64,000 nucleotides of DNA from positions 37,648 through 101,647 of the forward strand of contig JAYKXN010000214.1 of NCBI GenBank assembly GCA_037962975.1, in the 5' to 3' direction. The number at the start of each line of letters is the position of its first letter. The stretch's first letter is position 1. The position numbers and the translations under genes were made by a program. Shown here in pieces: positions 26,646-39,819 of this stretch. The notes beneath the pieces are model-generated. The model did not search any database. It was given only the letters and a program-made list of their open reading frames with translations, and was not told where the DNA came from. Origin of the DNA: Clitoria ternatea. Its lineage: Eukaryota > Streptophyta > Magnoliopsida > Fabales > Fabaceae.

Positions 26646-29600
26646 CAATATTTATAAATACTTTTAATGTTGTTTTAGATTCCACACAATAATAGTACAT
26701 CATAATTTTTGTGCGTGCGTACGTGCGTCCATGCATGTGTGTGCTTTTATGAAGTCTTTGTGAGCTTTTTAGTCATTTTATAACGTGAATATTATTATTT
26801 TTACAAATAGCATTCTTAAATGGATCTTTGATATCAATTATATGTTATTATTTTTATAAATATTATTCTTAATTAGATTCTCTCACTTTTGCTATCAATT
26901 ATCAATAGAAGATCATTAATTCTGTTTTCCATTTATTGATAGTAAAGATCGATAATAAAAGAATCTGACAAAAATACTTAGCAAATTATATATATTTTAA
27001 TAATTATATTCTTTTATTTCTTAAGGTTTATTTATTAAGAAAATCACGTAAGGGATCACAACAAGTCTTATTTGATGCATTTAATTTAAAATATATTTAT
27101 TTTAATAAAAAATATAAAGAATATATTTTATTTTTCTTAGTTTTTTATGTATTTTCTCTTATCCCTTTTGTGAGACGTGTTTTAGAAATTTTCTTGTTAA
27201 TTTTATATGACTTCTTTCAATTTACAATGTGCATTGATTATTTTTTACAACACATACTCTTATTAATTAAGCTTGATACTATTTACATTAGTGGAATATG
27301 AAATAATCATTGATCTTTCTTCCTTATTATTCATTGTAATTTTAAAAGTACACCAAGAATAATTGACAAGTTTAATATGTTAACCTAAAATAACTAAATT
27401 TCTTAATAAACATAAAATAACATAATATATTGATAGAAAAAGAAGTAGTGGCGAGACTTCTATTCTTTATAAAAGTTCTACACAATATTTATAAATACTT
27501 TTAATGTTGTTTCGGGTTCCATACAGTAATAGTACATAATAATTTTCGTGCGTGCGTACCTGCGTCCATGCATGCGTGTGCATTTATGAAGTCTTTGTGA
27601 GTTTTTTAGTCATTTTATAACGTGAATATTATTATTTTTACAAACAGCATTCTTAAATGGATTCAGTCATCTTTGATATCAATTATATGTTTATTTTTAT
27701 AAATATTATTCTTAATTAGATTCCCTCACTTTTGCTATCAATTATCAATAGAAGATGATTAATTCACTTTTCCATTTATTGATAGTAAAGATCGATAGTA
27801 AAAGAATCAGACAAAAATAATTAACAAATTATATATTATTAATAATTATATTCTTTTATTTTTAAGGTTTATTTAGTAAAAGAATCACGTAAGCGATCAC
27901 ATCAAGTCTTATTAGATCCATTTATATTTAAAAGATATTAATATTATTAGTCTTATTTGATCAATCTTCCTTACTATTCAATGTAATTTTAAAAGTATAC
28001 CAAGAATAATTGACAAGTTTAATATGTTTACCAAAAATGACTAAATTTCTTAATAAACATAAAATAACATAATATGTTGATAGAAAAAGAGGTAGTGGCG
28101 AGACTTCTTTTCTTTTTAAAAGTTCTATACAATATTTATCACATCAAGTCTTATTTGATCCTTTTAATTTAAAATATATTTATTTTAATAAACAATATAA
28201 ATAATATATTTTATTTTTCCTTGATTTTTAATGTATTTTCTCTTATCCTTTTTATGAGACGTGTTTTGGAATATTTCTTGTTAATTTTATATGACTTCTT
28301 TCAATTTACAATGTGCATTAATTATTTTTTTCAATATATACTCTTTTTAATTAATGTTGAAACTATTTATATCAGTGGAACATGAAATAATCATTGATCG
28401 TTCTTCCTTATTATTCATTGTAATTTGAAAAGTATACCAAGAATAATTGACAAATTTAATATGTTTACCTAAAATAACAAAATTTCTTAATAAACATAAA
28501 ATAATATAATATGTTGGTAGAAAAAGAAGTAGTGGCGAGATTTCTTTTCTTTTTAAAAGTTCTATACAATATTTATAAATACTTTTAATGTTGTTTTGGA
28601 TTCCATATAATAATAATACATAATAATTTTCGTGTGTGCGTACATGCGTCCATGCATGCGTGTGCATTTTTGAAGTCTTTACGAGTTTTTTAGTCGTTTT
28701 ATAACGTGAATATTATTATTTTTTATAAACAACATTCTTAAATGGATTCAGTCATCTTTGATATCAATTATATATTTTTATTTTGATTAAATATTATTCT
28801 TAATTAGATTCTCTCACTTTTGCTATCAATTATCAATAGAAGATGATTAATTTCCTTTTCCATTTATTGATAGTAAAGATCAGTAGTAAAAGAATGTGAC
28901 AGAAATAATTAACAAATTATATATTATTAATAATTATATTCCTTAATTTTTTAAAGTTTATTTAGTAAGAAAATTGCGTAAGGGATCACATCAAGTCTTA
29001 TTTGATCCATTTAATTTAAAAGATATTAATATTATTAAAAAAGATAATATTATATTTTATTTTTCCTTAGTTTTTAATGTATTTTCTCTTATCCTTTTTA
29101 TGAGACATGTTTTATATATTATTTTTTTCAACACATACTCTTATTAATTAAGCTTGATACTATTTATATCAGTAGAATATCAAATAATCATTGATCTTTC
29201 TTCCTTATTATTCAATGTAATTTTAAAAGTATACCAAAAATAATTGACAAGTTTAATGTGTTTATCTAAAATAACTAAATTTCTTAATAAACATAAAATA
29301 ACATAATATGTTGATAGAAAAAGAAGTAGTGACGAGACGCCTTTTCTTTTTAAAAGTTCTACAGAATATTTATAAATACTTTTAATGTTGTTTTGGATGC
29401 CATACAATAATAGTACATGATAATTTTCATGCGTGCGTACTTGCGTCCATGCATGCGTGTGCATTTATGAAGTCTTTGTGAGTTTTTTTGTCGTTTTATA
29501 ACGTGAATATTATTATTTTTACAAATAGCATTCTTAAACGGATTCAATCATCTTTGATATCAATTATATCTTATTATTTTTATAAATATTATTCTTAATT

Positions 29601-32600
29601 AGATTCTCTCGCTTTTGCTATCAATTATCAATAGAAGATGATTAATTCACTTTTCCATTTATTGATAGTAAAGATCGATAGTAAAAGAATCAGACAAAAA
29701 ATAATTAACGAATTATATATTGTTAATAATTATATTCTTTTATTTTTTAAGGTTTATTTTGTAAGAGAATCGTGTAAGCGATCACATCAAGTCTTTATAG
29801 ATCCATTTAATTTAAAAGATATTAATATTATTAAAAAATATAATATCCTTTTTATGAGACGTGTTTTAGAATTTTTCTTGTTAATTTTATATGACTTTTT
29901 TCATTTTACAATGTGCATTGGTTATTTTTTTCAACACATACTCTTATTAATTAGTCGTAATACTATTTATATCAATGGAATATGAAATAATCATTGATCA
30001 ATCTTCCTTACTATTCAATGTAATTTTAAAAGTATACCAAGAATAATTGACAAGTTTATTATGTTTACCAAAAATGACTAAATTTCTTAATAAACATAAA
30101 ATAACATAATATGTTGATAGAAAAAGAGGTAGTGGTGAGACTTCTTTTCTTTTTAAAAGTTCTATACAATATTTATAAATACTTTTAATGTTGTTTTAGA
30201 TTCCACACAATAATGTACATAATAATTTTCGTGCGTGCGTACGTGCGTCCATGCATGCGTATGCATTTATGAAGTCTTTCTGAGTTTTTTAGTCGTTTTA
30301 TAACGTGAATATTATTATTTTTACAAATAGCATTCTTAAATGGATTCAGTCACCTTTGATATCAACTATATGTTATTATTTTTATAAATATTATTCTTAA
30401 TTAGATTCTCTCACTTTTGCTATCAATTATCAATAGAAGATGATTAATTCCCTTTTCCATTTATTGATAGTAAAGATCGATAGTAAAAGAACCTGACAAA
30501 AATAATTAACAAATTATATATTATTAATAATTATATTCTTTTATTTTTTAAGGTTTATTTAGTAAGAGAATCGCGTAAGGGATCACATCAAGTCTTATTT
30601 GATCCATTTAATTTAAAATATATTTATTTTAATAAAAAATATAAATAATATATTTTGTTTTTCTTAGTTTTTTATGTATTTTCTCTTATCCTTTTTATGA
30701 GACGTGTTTTAGAATTTTTCTTGTTAATTTTATATGACTTCTTTCAATTTACAATGTGCATTGATTATTATTTTCAACACATACCCTTATTAATTAGTAT
30801 TAATACTATTTATATCTGTGGAATAAGAAATAATCATTGATCTTTCTTCCTTGCTATTCAATGTAATTTTAAAAGTATACCAAGAATAATTGACAAGTTT
30901 AATATGTTTACCAAAAATGACTAAATTTCTTAATAAACATAAAATGTGCATTCGTTATTTTATTCAATACATACTCTTATTCATTCATCTTAATACTATT
31001 ATATGAGTGGAATATGAAATAATCATTGATCTTTCTTCCTTATTATTCAATGTAATTTTAAAAGTATACCAAGAATAATTGACAAGTTTAATATGTTTAC
31101 CTAAAATAAATAAATTTCTTAAGAAACATAAAATAACATAATATGTTGATAGAAAAATAAGTAGTGGGGAGACTACTTTTCTTTTTAAGGGTTCTATACA
31201 ATATTTATAAATACTTTTAATGTTGTTTTGGATTCTATACAATTATAGTACATAATAATTTTCGTGCGTGCGTATGTGCGTCCATGCATGCGTATGCATT
31301 TATGAAGTCTTTGTGAGTTTTTTAGTCGTTTTATAACGTGAATATTATTATTTTTACAAACAGCATTCTTAAATGGATTCAGTCATCTTTGATATCAATT
31401 ATATGTTATTATTTTTATAAATATTATTCTTAATTAGATTCTCTCGCTTTTTCTATCAATTATCAATAGAAGATGATTAATTCACTTTTCCATTTATTGA
31501 TAGTAAAGATCGATAGTAAAAGAATCAGACAAAAATAATTAACGAATTATATATTATTAATAATTATATTCTTTTATTTTTTAAGGTTTATTTAGAAAGA
31601 GAATCGTGTAAGCGATCACATCAAGTCTTATTAGATCCATTTAATTTAAAAAATATTAATATTATTAAAAAATATAATATTATATTTTATTTTTCCTTAG
31701 TTTTTAATCTATTTTCTCTTATCCTTTTTATGAGACGTGTTTTAGAATTTTTCTTGTTAATTTTATATGACTTCTTTCAATTTACAATGTGCATTGATTA
31801 TTTTTTTCAACACATACCCTTATTAATTAGTATTAATACTATTTATATCAGTGGAATATAAAATAATCATTGATCTTTCTTCCTTGCTATTCAATGTAAT
31901 TTTAAAAGTATACCAAGAATAGAAAAAGAGGTAGTGGCGAGACTTCTTTTCTTTTTAAAAGTTCTATACAATATTTATAAATACTTTTAATGTTGTTTTA
32001 AATTCCACACAATAATAGTACATAATAATTTTTGTGCGTTCGTACGTGCGTCCATGCATGCGTGTGCATTTATGAAGTCTTTGTGAGTTTTTTAGTCGTT
32101 TTATAACGTGAATATTATTATTTTTACAAATAGCATTCTTAAATGGATTCAGTCACCTTTGATATCAATTATATGTTATTATTTTTATAAATATTATTCT
32201 TAATTAGATTCCCTCACTTTTGCTATCTATTATCAATAGAAGATCATTAATTCCGTTTTCTATTTTTTTGATAGTAAAGATCGATAATCAAAGAATCTGA
32301 CAAAAATAATTAACAAATTATACATATTTTAATAATTATATTCTTTTATTTTTTAAGGTTTATTTAGTAAAAAAATCACGTAAGGGATCACAATAAGTCT
32401 TATTTGATGCATTTAATTTAAAATATATTTATTTTAATAAAACATATAAAAAATATATTTTATTTTTCTTACTTTTTTATGTATTTTCTCTTATCCCTTT
32501 TGTGAGACGTGTTTTAGAATTTTTCTTGTTAATTTTATATGACTTCTTTCAATTTACAATGTGCATTAATTATGTTTTTTAACACATACTCTTTTTAATT

Positions 32601-35600
32601 AATCTTGAAACTATTTATATCAGTGGAATATGAAATAATCATTGATCGTTCTTCCTTATTATTCAATGTAATTTTAATGTATACCAAGAAAAATTGAAAA
32701 GTTTAATATGTTTACCTAAAATAACTAAATTTCTTAATAAACATAAAATAACGTAAGATGTTGATAGAAAAAGAAGAAGTGACGAGATGTCTTTTCTTTT
32801 TAAAAGTTCTATAGAATATTTATAAATACTTTTAATGTTGTTTTGGATTCCATACAATAATAGTACATGATAATTTTTGTGCGTACGTACGTGTGTCCAT
32901 GCATGCATGTGCATTTATGAAGTCTTTTCGAGTTTTTTAGTCATTTTATAACGAGAATATTATTATTTTTACAAATAGCATTCTTAAATGGATTCAGTAA
33001 TCTTTGATATTAATTATATGTTATTATTTTTATAAATATTATTTTTAATTAGATTCTCTCGCTTTTGCTATCAATTATCAATAGAAGATGATTAATTCCC
33101 CTTTTCCATGTATTGATAGTAAAGACCGATAGTAAAAGAATCAGACAAAAATAATTAACAAATTATATATTATTAATAATTAGATTCTTTTATTTTTTAA
33201 GGTTTTTTTAGTAAGAGAATCACGTAAGAGATCACATCAAGTCTTATTTGATCCATTTAATTTAAAATATATTTATTTTAATAAAAAATATAAATAATAT
33301 ATTTTATTTTTCCTTTATTTTTAATGTATTTTCTCTTATCCTTTTTATGAGACGTGTTTTAGAATTTTTCTTGTTAATTTTATATGACTTTTTTCAATTT
33401 ACAATGTGCATTGGTTATTTTACTCAATATATACTCTTATTAATTAATCTTGATACTATTTATACCAGTGGAATATGAAATAATCATTGATCTTTCTTCC
33501 TTATTATTCAATGTAATTTTAAAAGTATACCAAGAATAATTGACAAGTTTAATATGTTTACGTAAAATAACTAAATTTCTTTAGAAACATAAAATAACAT
33601 AATATGTTGATAGAAAAAGAAGTAGTGGCGAGACTTCTTTTCTTTTTAAAAGTTCTATACAATATTTATAACTACTTTTAATATTGTTTCAGATTCCATA
33701 CAATAATAGTACATAATAATTTTCGTGCGTGCGTATGTGCGTCCATGCATGCGTATGCATTTATGAAGTCTTTGTGAGTTTTTTAGTCGTTTTATACCGT
33801 GAATATTATTATTTTTACAAATAGCATTCTTAAATGGATTCAGTAATCTTTGATATCAATTATATGTTATTATTTTTATAAATATTATTCTTAATTAGAT
33901 TCTCTCACTTTTGCTATCAATTATCAATAGAAGATGATTAATTCCCCTTTTCCATGTATTGATAGTAAAGACCGATAGTAAAAGAATCAGACAAAAATAA
34001 TTAACAAATTATATATTATTAATAATTAGATTCTTTTATTTTTTAAGTTTTTTTAGTAAGAGAATCACGTAAGAGATCACATCAAGTCTTATTTGATCCA
34101 TTTAATTTAAAATATATTTATTTTAATAAAAATATAAATAATATATTTTATTTTTCCTTTATTTTTAATGTATTTTCTCTTATCCTTTTTATGAGACGTG
34201 TTTTAGAATTTTTCTTGTTAATTTTATATGACTTCTTTCAATTTACAATGTGCATTGGTTATTTTACTCAATATATACTCTTATTAATTAATCTTGATAC
34301 TATTTATACCAGTGGAATATGAAATAATCATTGATCTTTCTTCTTTATTATTCAATGTAATTTTAAAAGTATACCAAGAATAATTGACAAGTTTAATATG
34401 TTTACGTAAAATAACTAAATTTCTTTAGAAACATAAAATAACATAATATGTTGATAGAAAAAGAAGTAGTGGCGAGACTTCTTTTCTTTTTAAAAGTTCT
34501 AGACAATATTTATAAATACTTTTAATGTTGTTTCAGATTCCATACAATAATAGTACATAATATTTTTCATGCGTGCGTACGTGCGTCCATGCATGCGTAT
34601 GCATTTATGAAGACTTTGTGAGTTTTTTAGTCGTTTTATAATGTGAATATTATTATTTTTACACACAGCATTCTTAAATGGATTCAGTCATCTTTGATAT
34701 CAATTATATGTTATTATTTTTATAAATATTATTCTTAATTAGATTCCCTCGCTTTTGCTATCAATTATCAATAGAAGATGATTAATTCCCTTTTCCATTT
34801 ATTGATAGTAAAGATCAATAGTAAAAGAGTCAAACAAAAATAATTAACGAATTATATATTATTAATAATTATATTCTTTTATTCTTTAAGGTTTATTTAG
34901 TAAGAGAATCACGAAAGTGATCACATCAAGTCTTATTTGATCCATTTAATTTAAAAGATATTAATATTATTAAAAAATATAATATTATATTTTATTTTTC
35001 CATAGTTTTTAATGTATTTTCTCTTATCCTTTTTATGAGACGTGTTTTAGCATTTTTCTTTTTAATTTTATATGACTTCTTTAAATTTACAATGTGCATT
35101 GGTTATTTTTTTCAACTCATACTCTTATTAATTAGTCTTAATACTAGTTATATCAGTGGAATATGAAATAATTATTGATCTTTCTTCCTTATTATTCAAT
35201 GTAATTTTAAAAGTATACCAAGAATAATTGACAAGTTTAATATGTTTACCTAAAATAACTAAATTTCTTTATAAACATAAAATAACATAATATGTTGATA
35301 GAAAAAGAAGTCAGGGCGAGATGTCTTTTCTTTTTAAAAGTTCTATACAATATTTATAAATACTTTTAATGTTGTTCTGGATTCGGTACAATAATACATA
35401 ATAATTTTCGTGCGTGCGTATGTGCGTCCATGCATGCGTATGCATTTATGAAGTCTTTGTGAGTTTTTTAGTCGTTTTATAACGTGAATATTATTATTTT
35501 TACAAATAGCATTCTTAAATGGATTCAGTAATCTTTGATATCAATTATATGTTATTATTTTTATAAATATTATTCTTAATTAGATTCTCTCGCTTTTGCT

Positions 35601-35661
35601 ATCAATTATCAATAGAAGATGATTAATTCCCCTTTTCCATGTATTGATAGTAAAGACCGAT
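26646..35661 (-). repeat. Satellite family A, inverted tandem array (about 11 monomers)
   Basis: From 26646 the A monomer runs on the minus strand. The reversed landmark (GTGCGTGCGTACGTGCGTCC) occurs near 26712, 27550, 28636, 29433, 30233, 31265, 32037, 32880, 33727, 34571 and 35409. Spacing is mostly 797-847 bp. Long spacings of about 1086 and 1032, and a short one of 772, mark rearranged monomers with visible join points near 27945, 30946 and 31920. Monomers between about 33060 and 34700 are nearly identical to each other. No family B sequence is present. The array is interrupted by the LTR retrotransposon. Confidence 0.9.
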
Positions 35662-35991
35662 TGTAACATCCCAAATTTTAAAATAAGAGAATTAATTACC
35701 AGAGTAAATATTAGAAATTGGTATATGGAGTATTTAACATCCCAAACTATTGAGAATAATTAAATTAAGATTTTGGGAATTTTTGGTAATTTTTAGAGAC
35801 CGGTTGAGCTGAAATTAAGCCCGGTTGAGATATGGGTGTCGGACCAAGTATCTCGGAATGAGATGATATTGGTCAGGGCTGAAGAGAATATTATTGGGAA
35901 TCCGAATATGTATTTGGAATAATTTTTAGATGATGTTTGAGCCCGAACGGAGAACCTGTTGGTTAAGAAACGATGAAGTTTTAATGAGTTG

Positions 35992-36130
35992 GATTAAAAA
36001 TAAATTGGAAATTCTATTTTTCCCTTGCTTATTCACGTGTGTTTGCTGATGGTATTAGGCATTTTTACTTCTTCTTCTTCTCTTCATCATATTCTCCATT
36101 TTCCCTCTCTTCTTCTTTCCAAACCCTAGC
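35992..36130 (+). promoter_or_regulatory. Promoter-like part of the LTR
   Basis: An A/T-rich ATTAAAAATAAATT stretch (about 35994-36007) is followed by a G-box core CACGTG (36034-36039), a C/T-rich tract from about 36066, and AAACCCTAG (36121-36129), a telo-box motif common in plant leaders. The arrangement suggests that transcription starts here and would place R downstream. This is inference from motifs only. Confidence 0.4.
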
Positions 36131-36275
36131 ATTTTGGTTTCATCTTCTACTCCTTCTTAACTTCATTTGAAGTGGAGCTTGAAGGAGGCTTGTGGAGCTG
36201 CTGTCTTCCTCCTTCTCTTCCTCATTTTCGCAGCTTTCTCTCCCTCTAGTGAACCCATTTTCATTTTTGGGTTTT

Positions 36276-36284
36276 GAGGTAAGT
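36276..36284 (+). other. Strong 5' splice-donor-like site in the LTR
   Basis: GAG followed by GTAAGT is a near-ideal plant donor, 150 bp downstream of the promoter-like motifs. A matching acceptor-like site (GTTGTATATAG) ends at 39811, nine bases before the gag ATG. A leader intron of about 3.5 kb is possible but unproven. Confidence 0.35.
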
Positions 36285-37311
36285 ATACCCATATTTTTGC
36301 TAAGGTTTTGGTTAAGAGTATGTGGTATTATGTGTTTTGGGAGCTATGCATGTGAATGGATGTTCTTGAGAAGAGTAATTAATGCAAGGGTTTAATGTTG
36401 ATTTTATAAAAGTAAGGTTCCTTTGTGAAGTAAGGAAGTGGATGTATTTATTGTTGGAAGGATAAGAATATTTATGAAGGTTGTTGGAAATTTTATGAAA
36501 CCCTAACTTCATGAATTTGGGGGAAATGCATAATGGAGGTTGATGAGTATTAATTGTTGATGATAAAGGTGAGATATGATGTTTAAGGGTCATTGGTGAT
36601 GATATTTTGTTGGTGGAAGATTGTAATGGAGAAACCCATGAAAGGGTTTGGTTGTTGAATGCATAATAATAAAGGGTAGCACCTAACCATGGTGGTTATG
36701 GTGGATAAAATGAAATAAAAGAGTTTTGAGAGTTATAATAATAAAAACAGCAAGTATTTATTGATATATAAGTATTTGAATCGTAATGAGTAAGTAGAAA
36801 ATTGATTGTATAATGTATTGTGATGTAGGAAGTGACCCCATTGACGAGGCAGGACCATCAAACCGCGTTGATCACTACTTCACTTGAGGTAGGAGGGGGT
36901 AACTTTTCTAAATGCATGATTTTATCCATTGGTGATGTGAAAATATGTATATATGATTATGTTAATGATTGTTGAATGGATGATGTGATAATGTTATGAT
37001 TTGAATACATTTAGAATAATGATTGTTATGTGGCATCATGTTGGGATAATATTGTGATGTGAATATCCCAAATTGTGTGTATGATTTATTGAATGTGTAT
37101 GCCACTAACTATTGATATGAATGAGTTCAAAAAGAGAATTGGGATTGGATGAGAATAATGAGAATATTGAAATCCACCAAGTGGTGGTGATGAATGATTG
37201 AATGTGGAGTGGCATCTAGGATGCACAGTGTGAGTATGCACTTGATTTGCATTCGTATTGCATCCATGGCATATCATATCTGTCTATGTGGAATATTAGG
37301 GGGTTCCACTA

Positions 37312-37452
37312 GGCGGGCCCAGTGGGAGGGCGGCTCAGTGCACGAGCGTATTGTTATTTTCCCCTGTGACTCGGTTTATGAGTCATGAAGCTGTCCATAG
37401 TTTGGTGACGAGGCACCCTATGTGGCGGGCCTAGTGGGCGGTCGGCTCTATG
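37312..37452 (+). repeat. GC-rich imperfect direct repeat in the 5' LTR
   Basis: GGCGGGCCCAGTGGGAGGGC (from 37312) and GGCGGGCCTAGTGGGCGGTC (from 37424) are imperfect copies 112 bp apart, each followed by GGCTC. The surrounding stretch is the most GC-rich in the window. Confidence 0.65.
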
Positions 37453-38780
37453 GTGAGCGAGTTTACCTCGGTGTCCGACGGGACACGGCTCTCTCGATGT
37501 GTGTTCGGGAGGGGCCCGTAGCACTTGTGGTAGTGGAGGCCACGATGTTGATCCGCAAGTCACAGGGTGACTAGTGCTACAAATGGGCGATAGCGGTTTG
37601 GTACCAGTAAAATTATGAGAATGTAAGCATGCATGAATTGAGATATATGTGTACACAATTTTTTCTACTGCAGTAGGGGCATAGTAGCACACCTATGCTT
37701 GTCCCATAATTGATTTAATGATATATTTTCCCATAGTCGGATCCGCATTAATTATTTGATAAGAAATTCTTGTGCATATGCATTAGCTTTAAGAGCATTT
37801 GCATATAGCTGGAGATATGCCTAGTTGAAAGCCTATGGTGGCAACGGATGAATGAGAATTGATAAGGGAAAGAGTGGAATACTAACCCTATGTGTGTGTA
37901 TAGCAATCCAAATGATTGATATTATGAATGTATACTTGTGATTATGAGATGTGTTGTGTATAATGTATGATGTAATGAAATGAATAATGTGTAAGCAAGT
38001 ATACATATGTTTTATCATAATGTATGACTTTAATTCATTTGGATTATGTTACTCACCTCCCCGTTGCCATTTTTTTTTAAAGTTGATGTAGGTATGACTT
38101 GAATCCTGCTATCTTGGAGGCTGAGTTTGAAGAAGGTAAATATGGAAAGGGAATGGGAGAGCCTTGGCCGGCGTGTTTTTGTTTTGTATGGTACATGGTG
38201 TATATATGCCCAATTTTGTAATCTTGATATGGTAAATGATGATTTTGGGGTCATGTAGGAAAATGAGACCTTGTGTGTATGGCTCATTTTTTTAATAATT
38301 CCCTTTGGTAAGGTATAATACCATTGTGATGTTTAAATCTCAGCCAATTGATGAATGGATGTTGAGAATCATGAATTATAGCCTTTAGGATGTGTGTTGG
38401 AGATGTTGTATAGTTGTTTTAATGTATGAGCAAGGAACCAATAGGGTCAAAATGAGTTTTATGAGTTTTAGATAGTGTGTGGTGGTTCCAATAGCTTAAA
38501 TACATGAATTGTGACTTATAGGAACTGGAGCGGGTCAATTCCATTGAGAATAGACCCCTATGTTACTTAAAAAGGCTCAGGAATGGACAAAACGCATTTA
38601 TTTGCATAATTTTCTCATTTTTGAGAATTTTTGGGTGAGGCCAGTGGCCACAAGTCACAATTGGTGTATTTTAGTTGGTGTCAAAATTTGGTAGCGTTTG
38701 GAGTTGATATGAAAAAGTTAGGGGGGTTAGAAGTTCCAAAATTATGCATTTTCTGCATAATTTCTGCATTCTGGTATGCG

Positions 38781-38915
38781 TAATCGATTACAAAGGTGTT
38801 CCTAATCGATTACAGGTGTTCTGTTTCATGAGTAATCGACTACAATGGTATTCGTAATCAATTACAGGCCTTCTGAGTCAATTGTAATCGATTAGGTACT
38901 TGGGCTAATCGATTA
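38781..38915 (+). promoter_or_regulatory. Cluster of six TAATCGATTA-type palindromes in the 5' LTR
   Basis: The exact 10-bp palindrome TAATCGATTA occurs at 38781, 38803, 38885 and 38906. One-base variants lie at 38833 (TAATCGACTA) and 38855 (TAATCAATTA). Several are followed by CA and a GGTGTTC- or GGTATTC-like spacer, giving a short irregular tandem array. The palindromic form suggests dimeric protein binding, but no factor can be named from sequence. Confidence 0.6.
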
Positions 38916-39509
38916 GCTACAACAGGATTGCCCGATAAGCGCTCTTTGCTATTTTGGGGCCGTTTGGGCATCTTAATGACATTTTTGGCCTCCGGCTTCT
39001 TCATGAAAGTTGTAGACAATTAAGTCACGGAGGTGTGAAAATTGGTCTTACCTCAATTGGAGTTTTCAAACTCTCATGAGGCATAAAATACCGAACCCAC
39101 TGCGTTGGAAAATTCAAGTTTAAGAGGGCTTAAAACCCAACTTTTTATGACTTTTAATTTGGGACTAATAGGTGATATTTGTGACATGTCCCATTAAATT
39201 CTAAGACTAAATATTTATATATTTGTCCTAATTTTAGAAATCAATTGAAGTATCCTTGAACCACATTTCATAATCATTTGTGCTTCTTGAATTAACGTAT
39301 ATTTCAACTATTCTTGTTGAAGATTATGTGATTGATTATCTAAATAAAAGTCTTGTTTTAAAGTTATACACCCTCACATATCTTCATATATGGGAGTGGT
39401 TTATTATAGATCCAGGGGAATGGAGATGGTACTTCATTACTCTAATTATTGATTAATTAATATTCTTCAAAAATGTGAAAAATTTTCCCCTATTTTTGGG
39501 GATGTCTCA

Positions 39510-39819
39510 ACCTGGTATTAGAGCATTCATTGCTCTTGATACAATTAAAATTGATGATGTTTATGTGTTTATTGCTTGTGGCTGATTGAATTGTAAATTA
39601 TATGGGTGAATTATAACGGTTGTCATTGAAATGAGATTACTACGTGATCGTTGTTAAGCCCGGCCAGGCAATTCCTTTCTCATATTTACCTTCTAATTAT
39701 GAAATGCATTATGATGATACTTGTGTTAAGGAAGTTAATGATGAATGATATGTATGCACCTTGGGTGGAGAAACTTTAAGTTTCTAATTGTGCTTATGTT
39801 GTTGTATATAGATTGAGTG
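39510..39819 (+). other. Untranslated leader of the retrotransposon
   Basis: The 310 bp between the LTR and the gag ATG hold the primer site and no conserved ORF. The last bases, TATGTTGTTGTATATAG, resemble a 3' splice acceptor. Confidence 0.7.
39513..39524 (+). other. Primer binding site for initiator tRNA-Met
   Basis: TGGTATTAGAGC differs at one base (T for C) from TGGTATCAGAGC, the usual plant retroelement primer site complementary to the 3' end of initiator tRNA-Met. It begins three bases after the LTR end and fixes the LTR border. Confidence 0.85.

Larger units (their letters stand above)
35662..39509 (+). repeat. 5' LTR, about 3.85 kb
   Basis: It starts TGTAACATCCCAAATTTTAA and ends ATGTCTCA just before the primer site, giving TG...CA borders. 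Only its first 1075 bp can be compared with the truncated 3' LTR. There 14 differences and no indels occur, 12 of them transitions. The full length therefore rests on the primer-site position alone. It contains a promoter-like 5' part, a GC-rich stretch near 37300-37600 and a palindrome cluster near 38800. Short ORFs such as the one at 36192-36395 appear in both LTRs only because the LTRs are copies of each other. Confidence 0.85.

Noticed and set aside
28347..28667. Recurring minus-strand ORFs of 80-106 codons in inverted A monomers (also 29180-29464, 30985-31242, 32663-32914, and 26276-26518 on the plus strand)
   Set aside because: They all translate the same part of the A monomer and are similar only because the DNA is repeated. 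Forward monomers have stops in the same frame, and no known domain or start context supports a gene.
1..35661. Centromere-specific arrays
   Set aside because: Monomers of 0.85 and 0.94 kb in long arrays could be pericentromeric or subtelomeric, but nothing in the sequence (no CRM-type element, no typical short monomer) fixes the location.
35657..35661. CCGAT as target-site duplication of the retrotransposon
   Set aside because: Only the left copy is visible, because the right end of the element is lost at the duplication junction.
36192..36395. 67-codon ORF present in both LTRs (also 44885-45088)
   Set aside because: Identity between the LTRs is expected from their common origin. The ORF spans the proposed splice donor and has leader-like composition.
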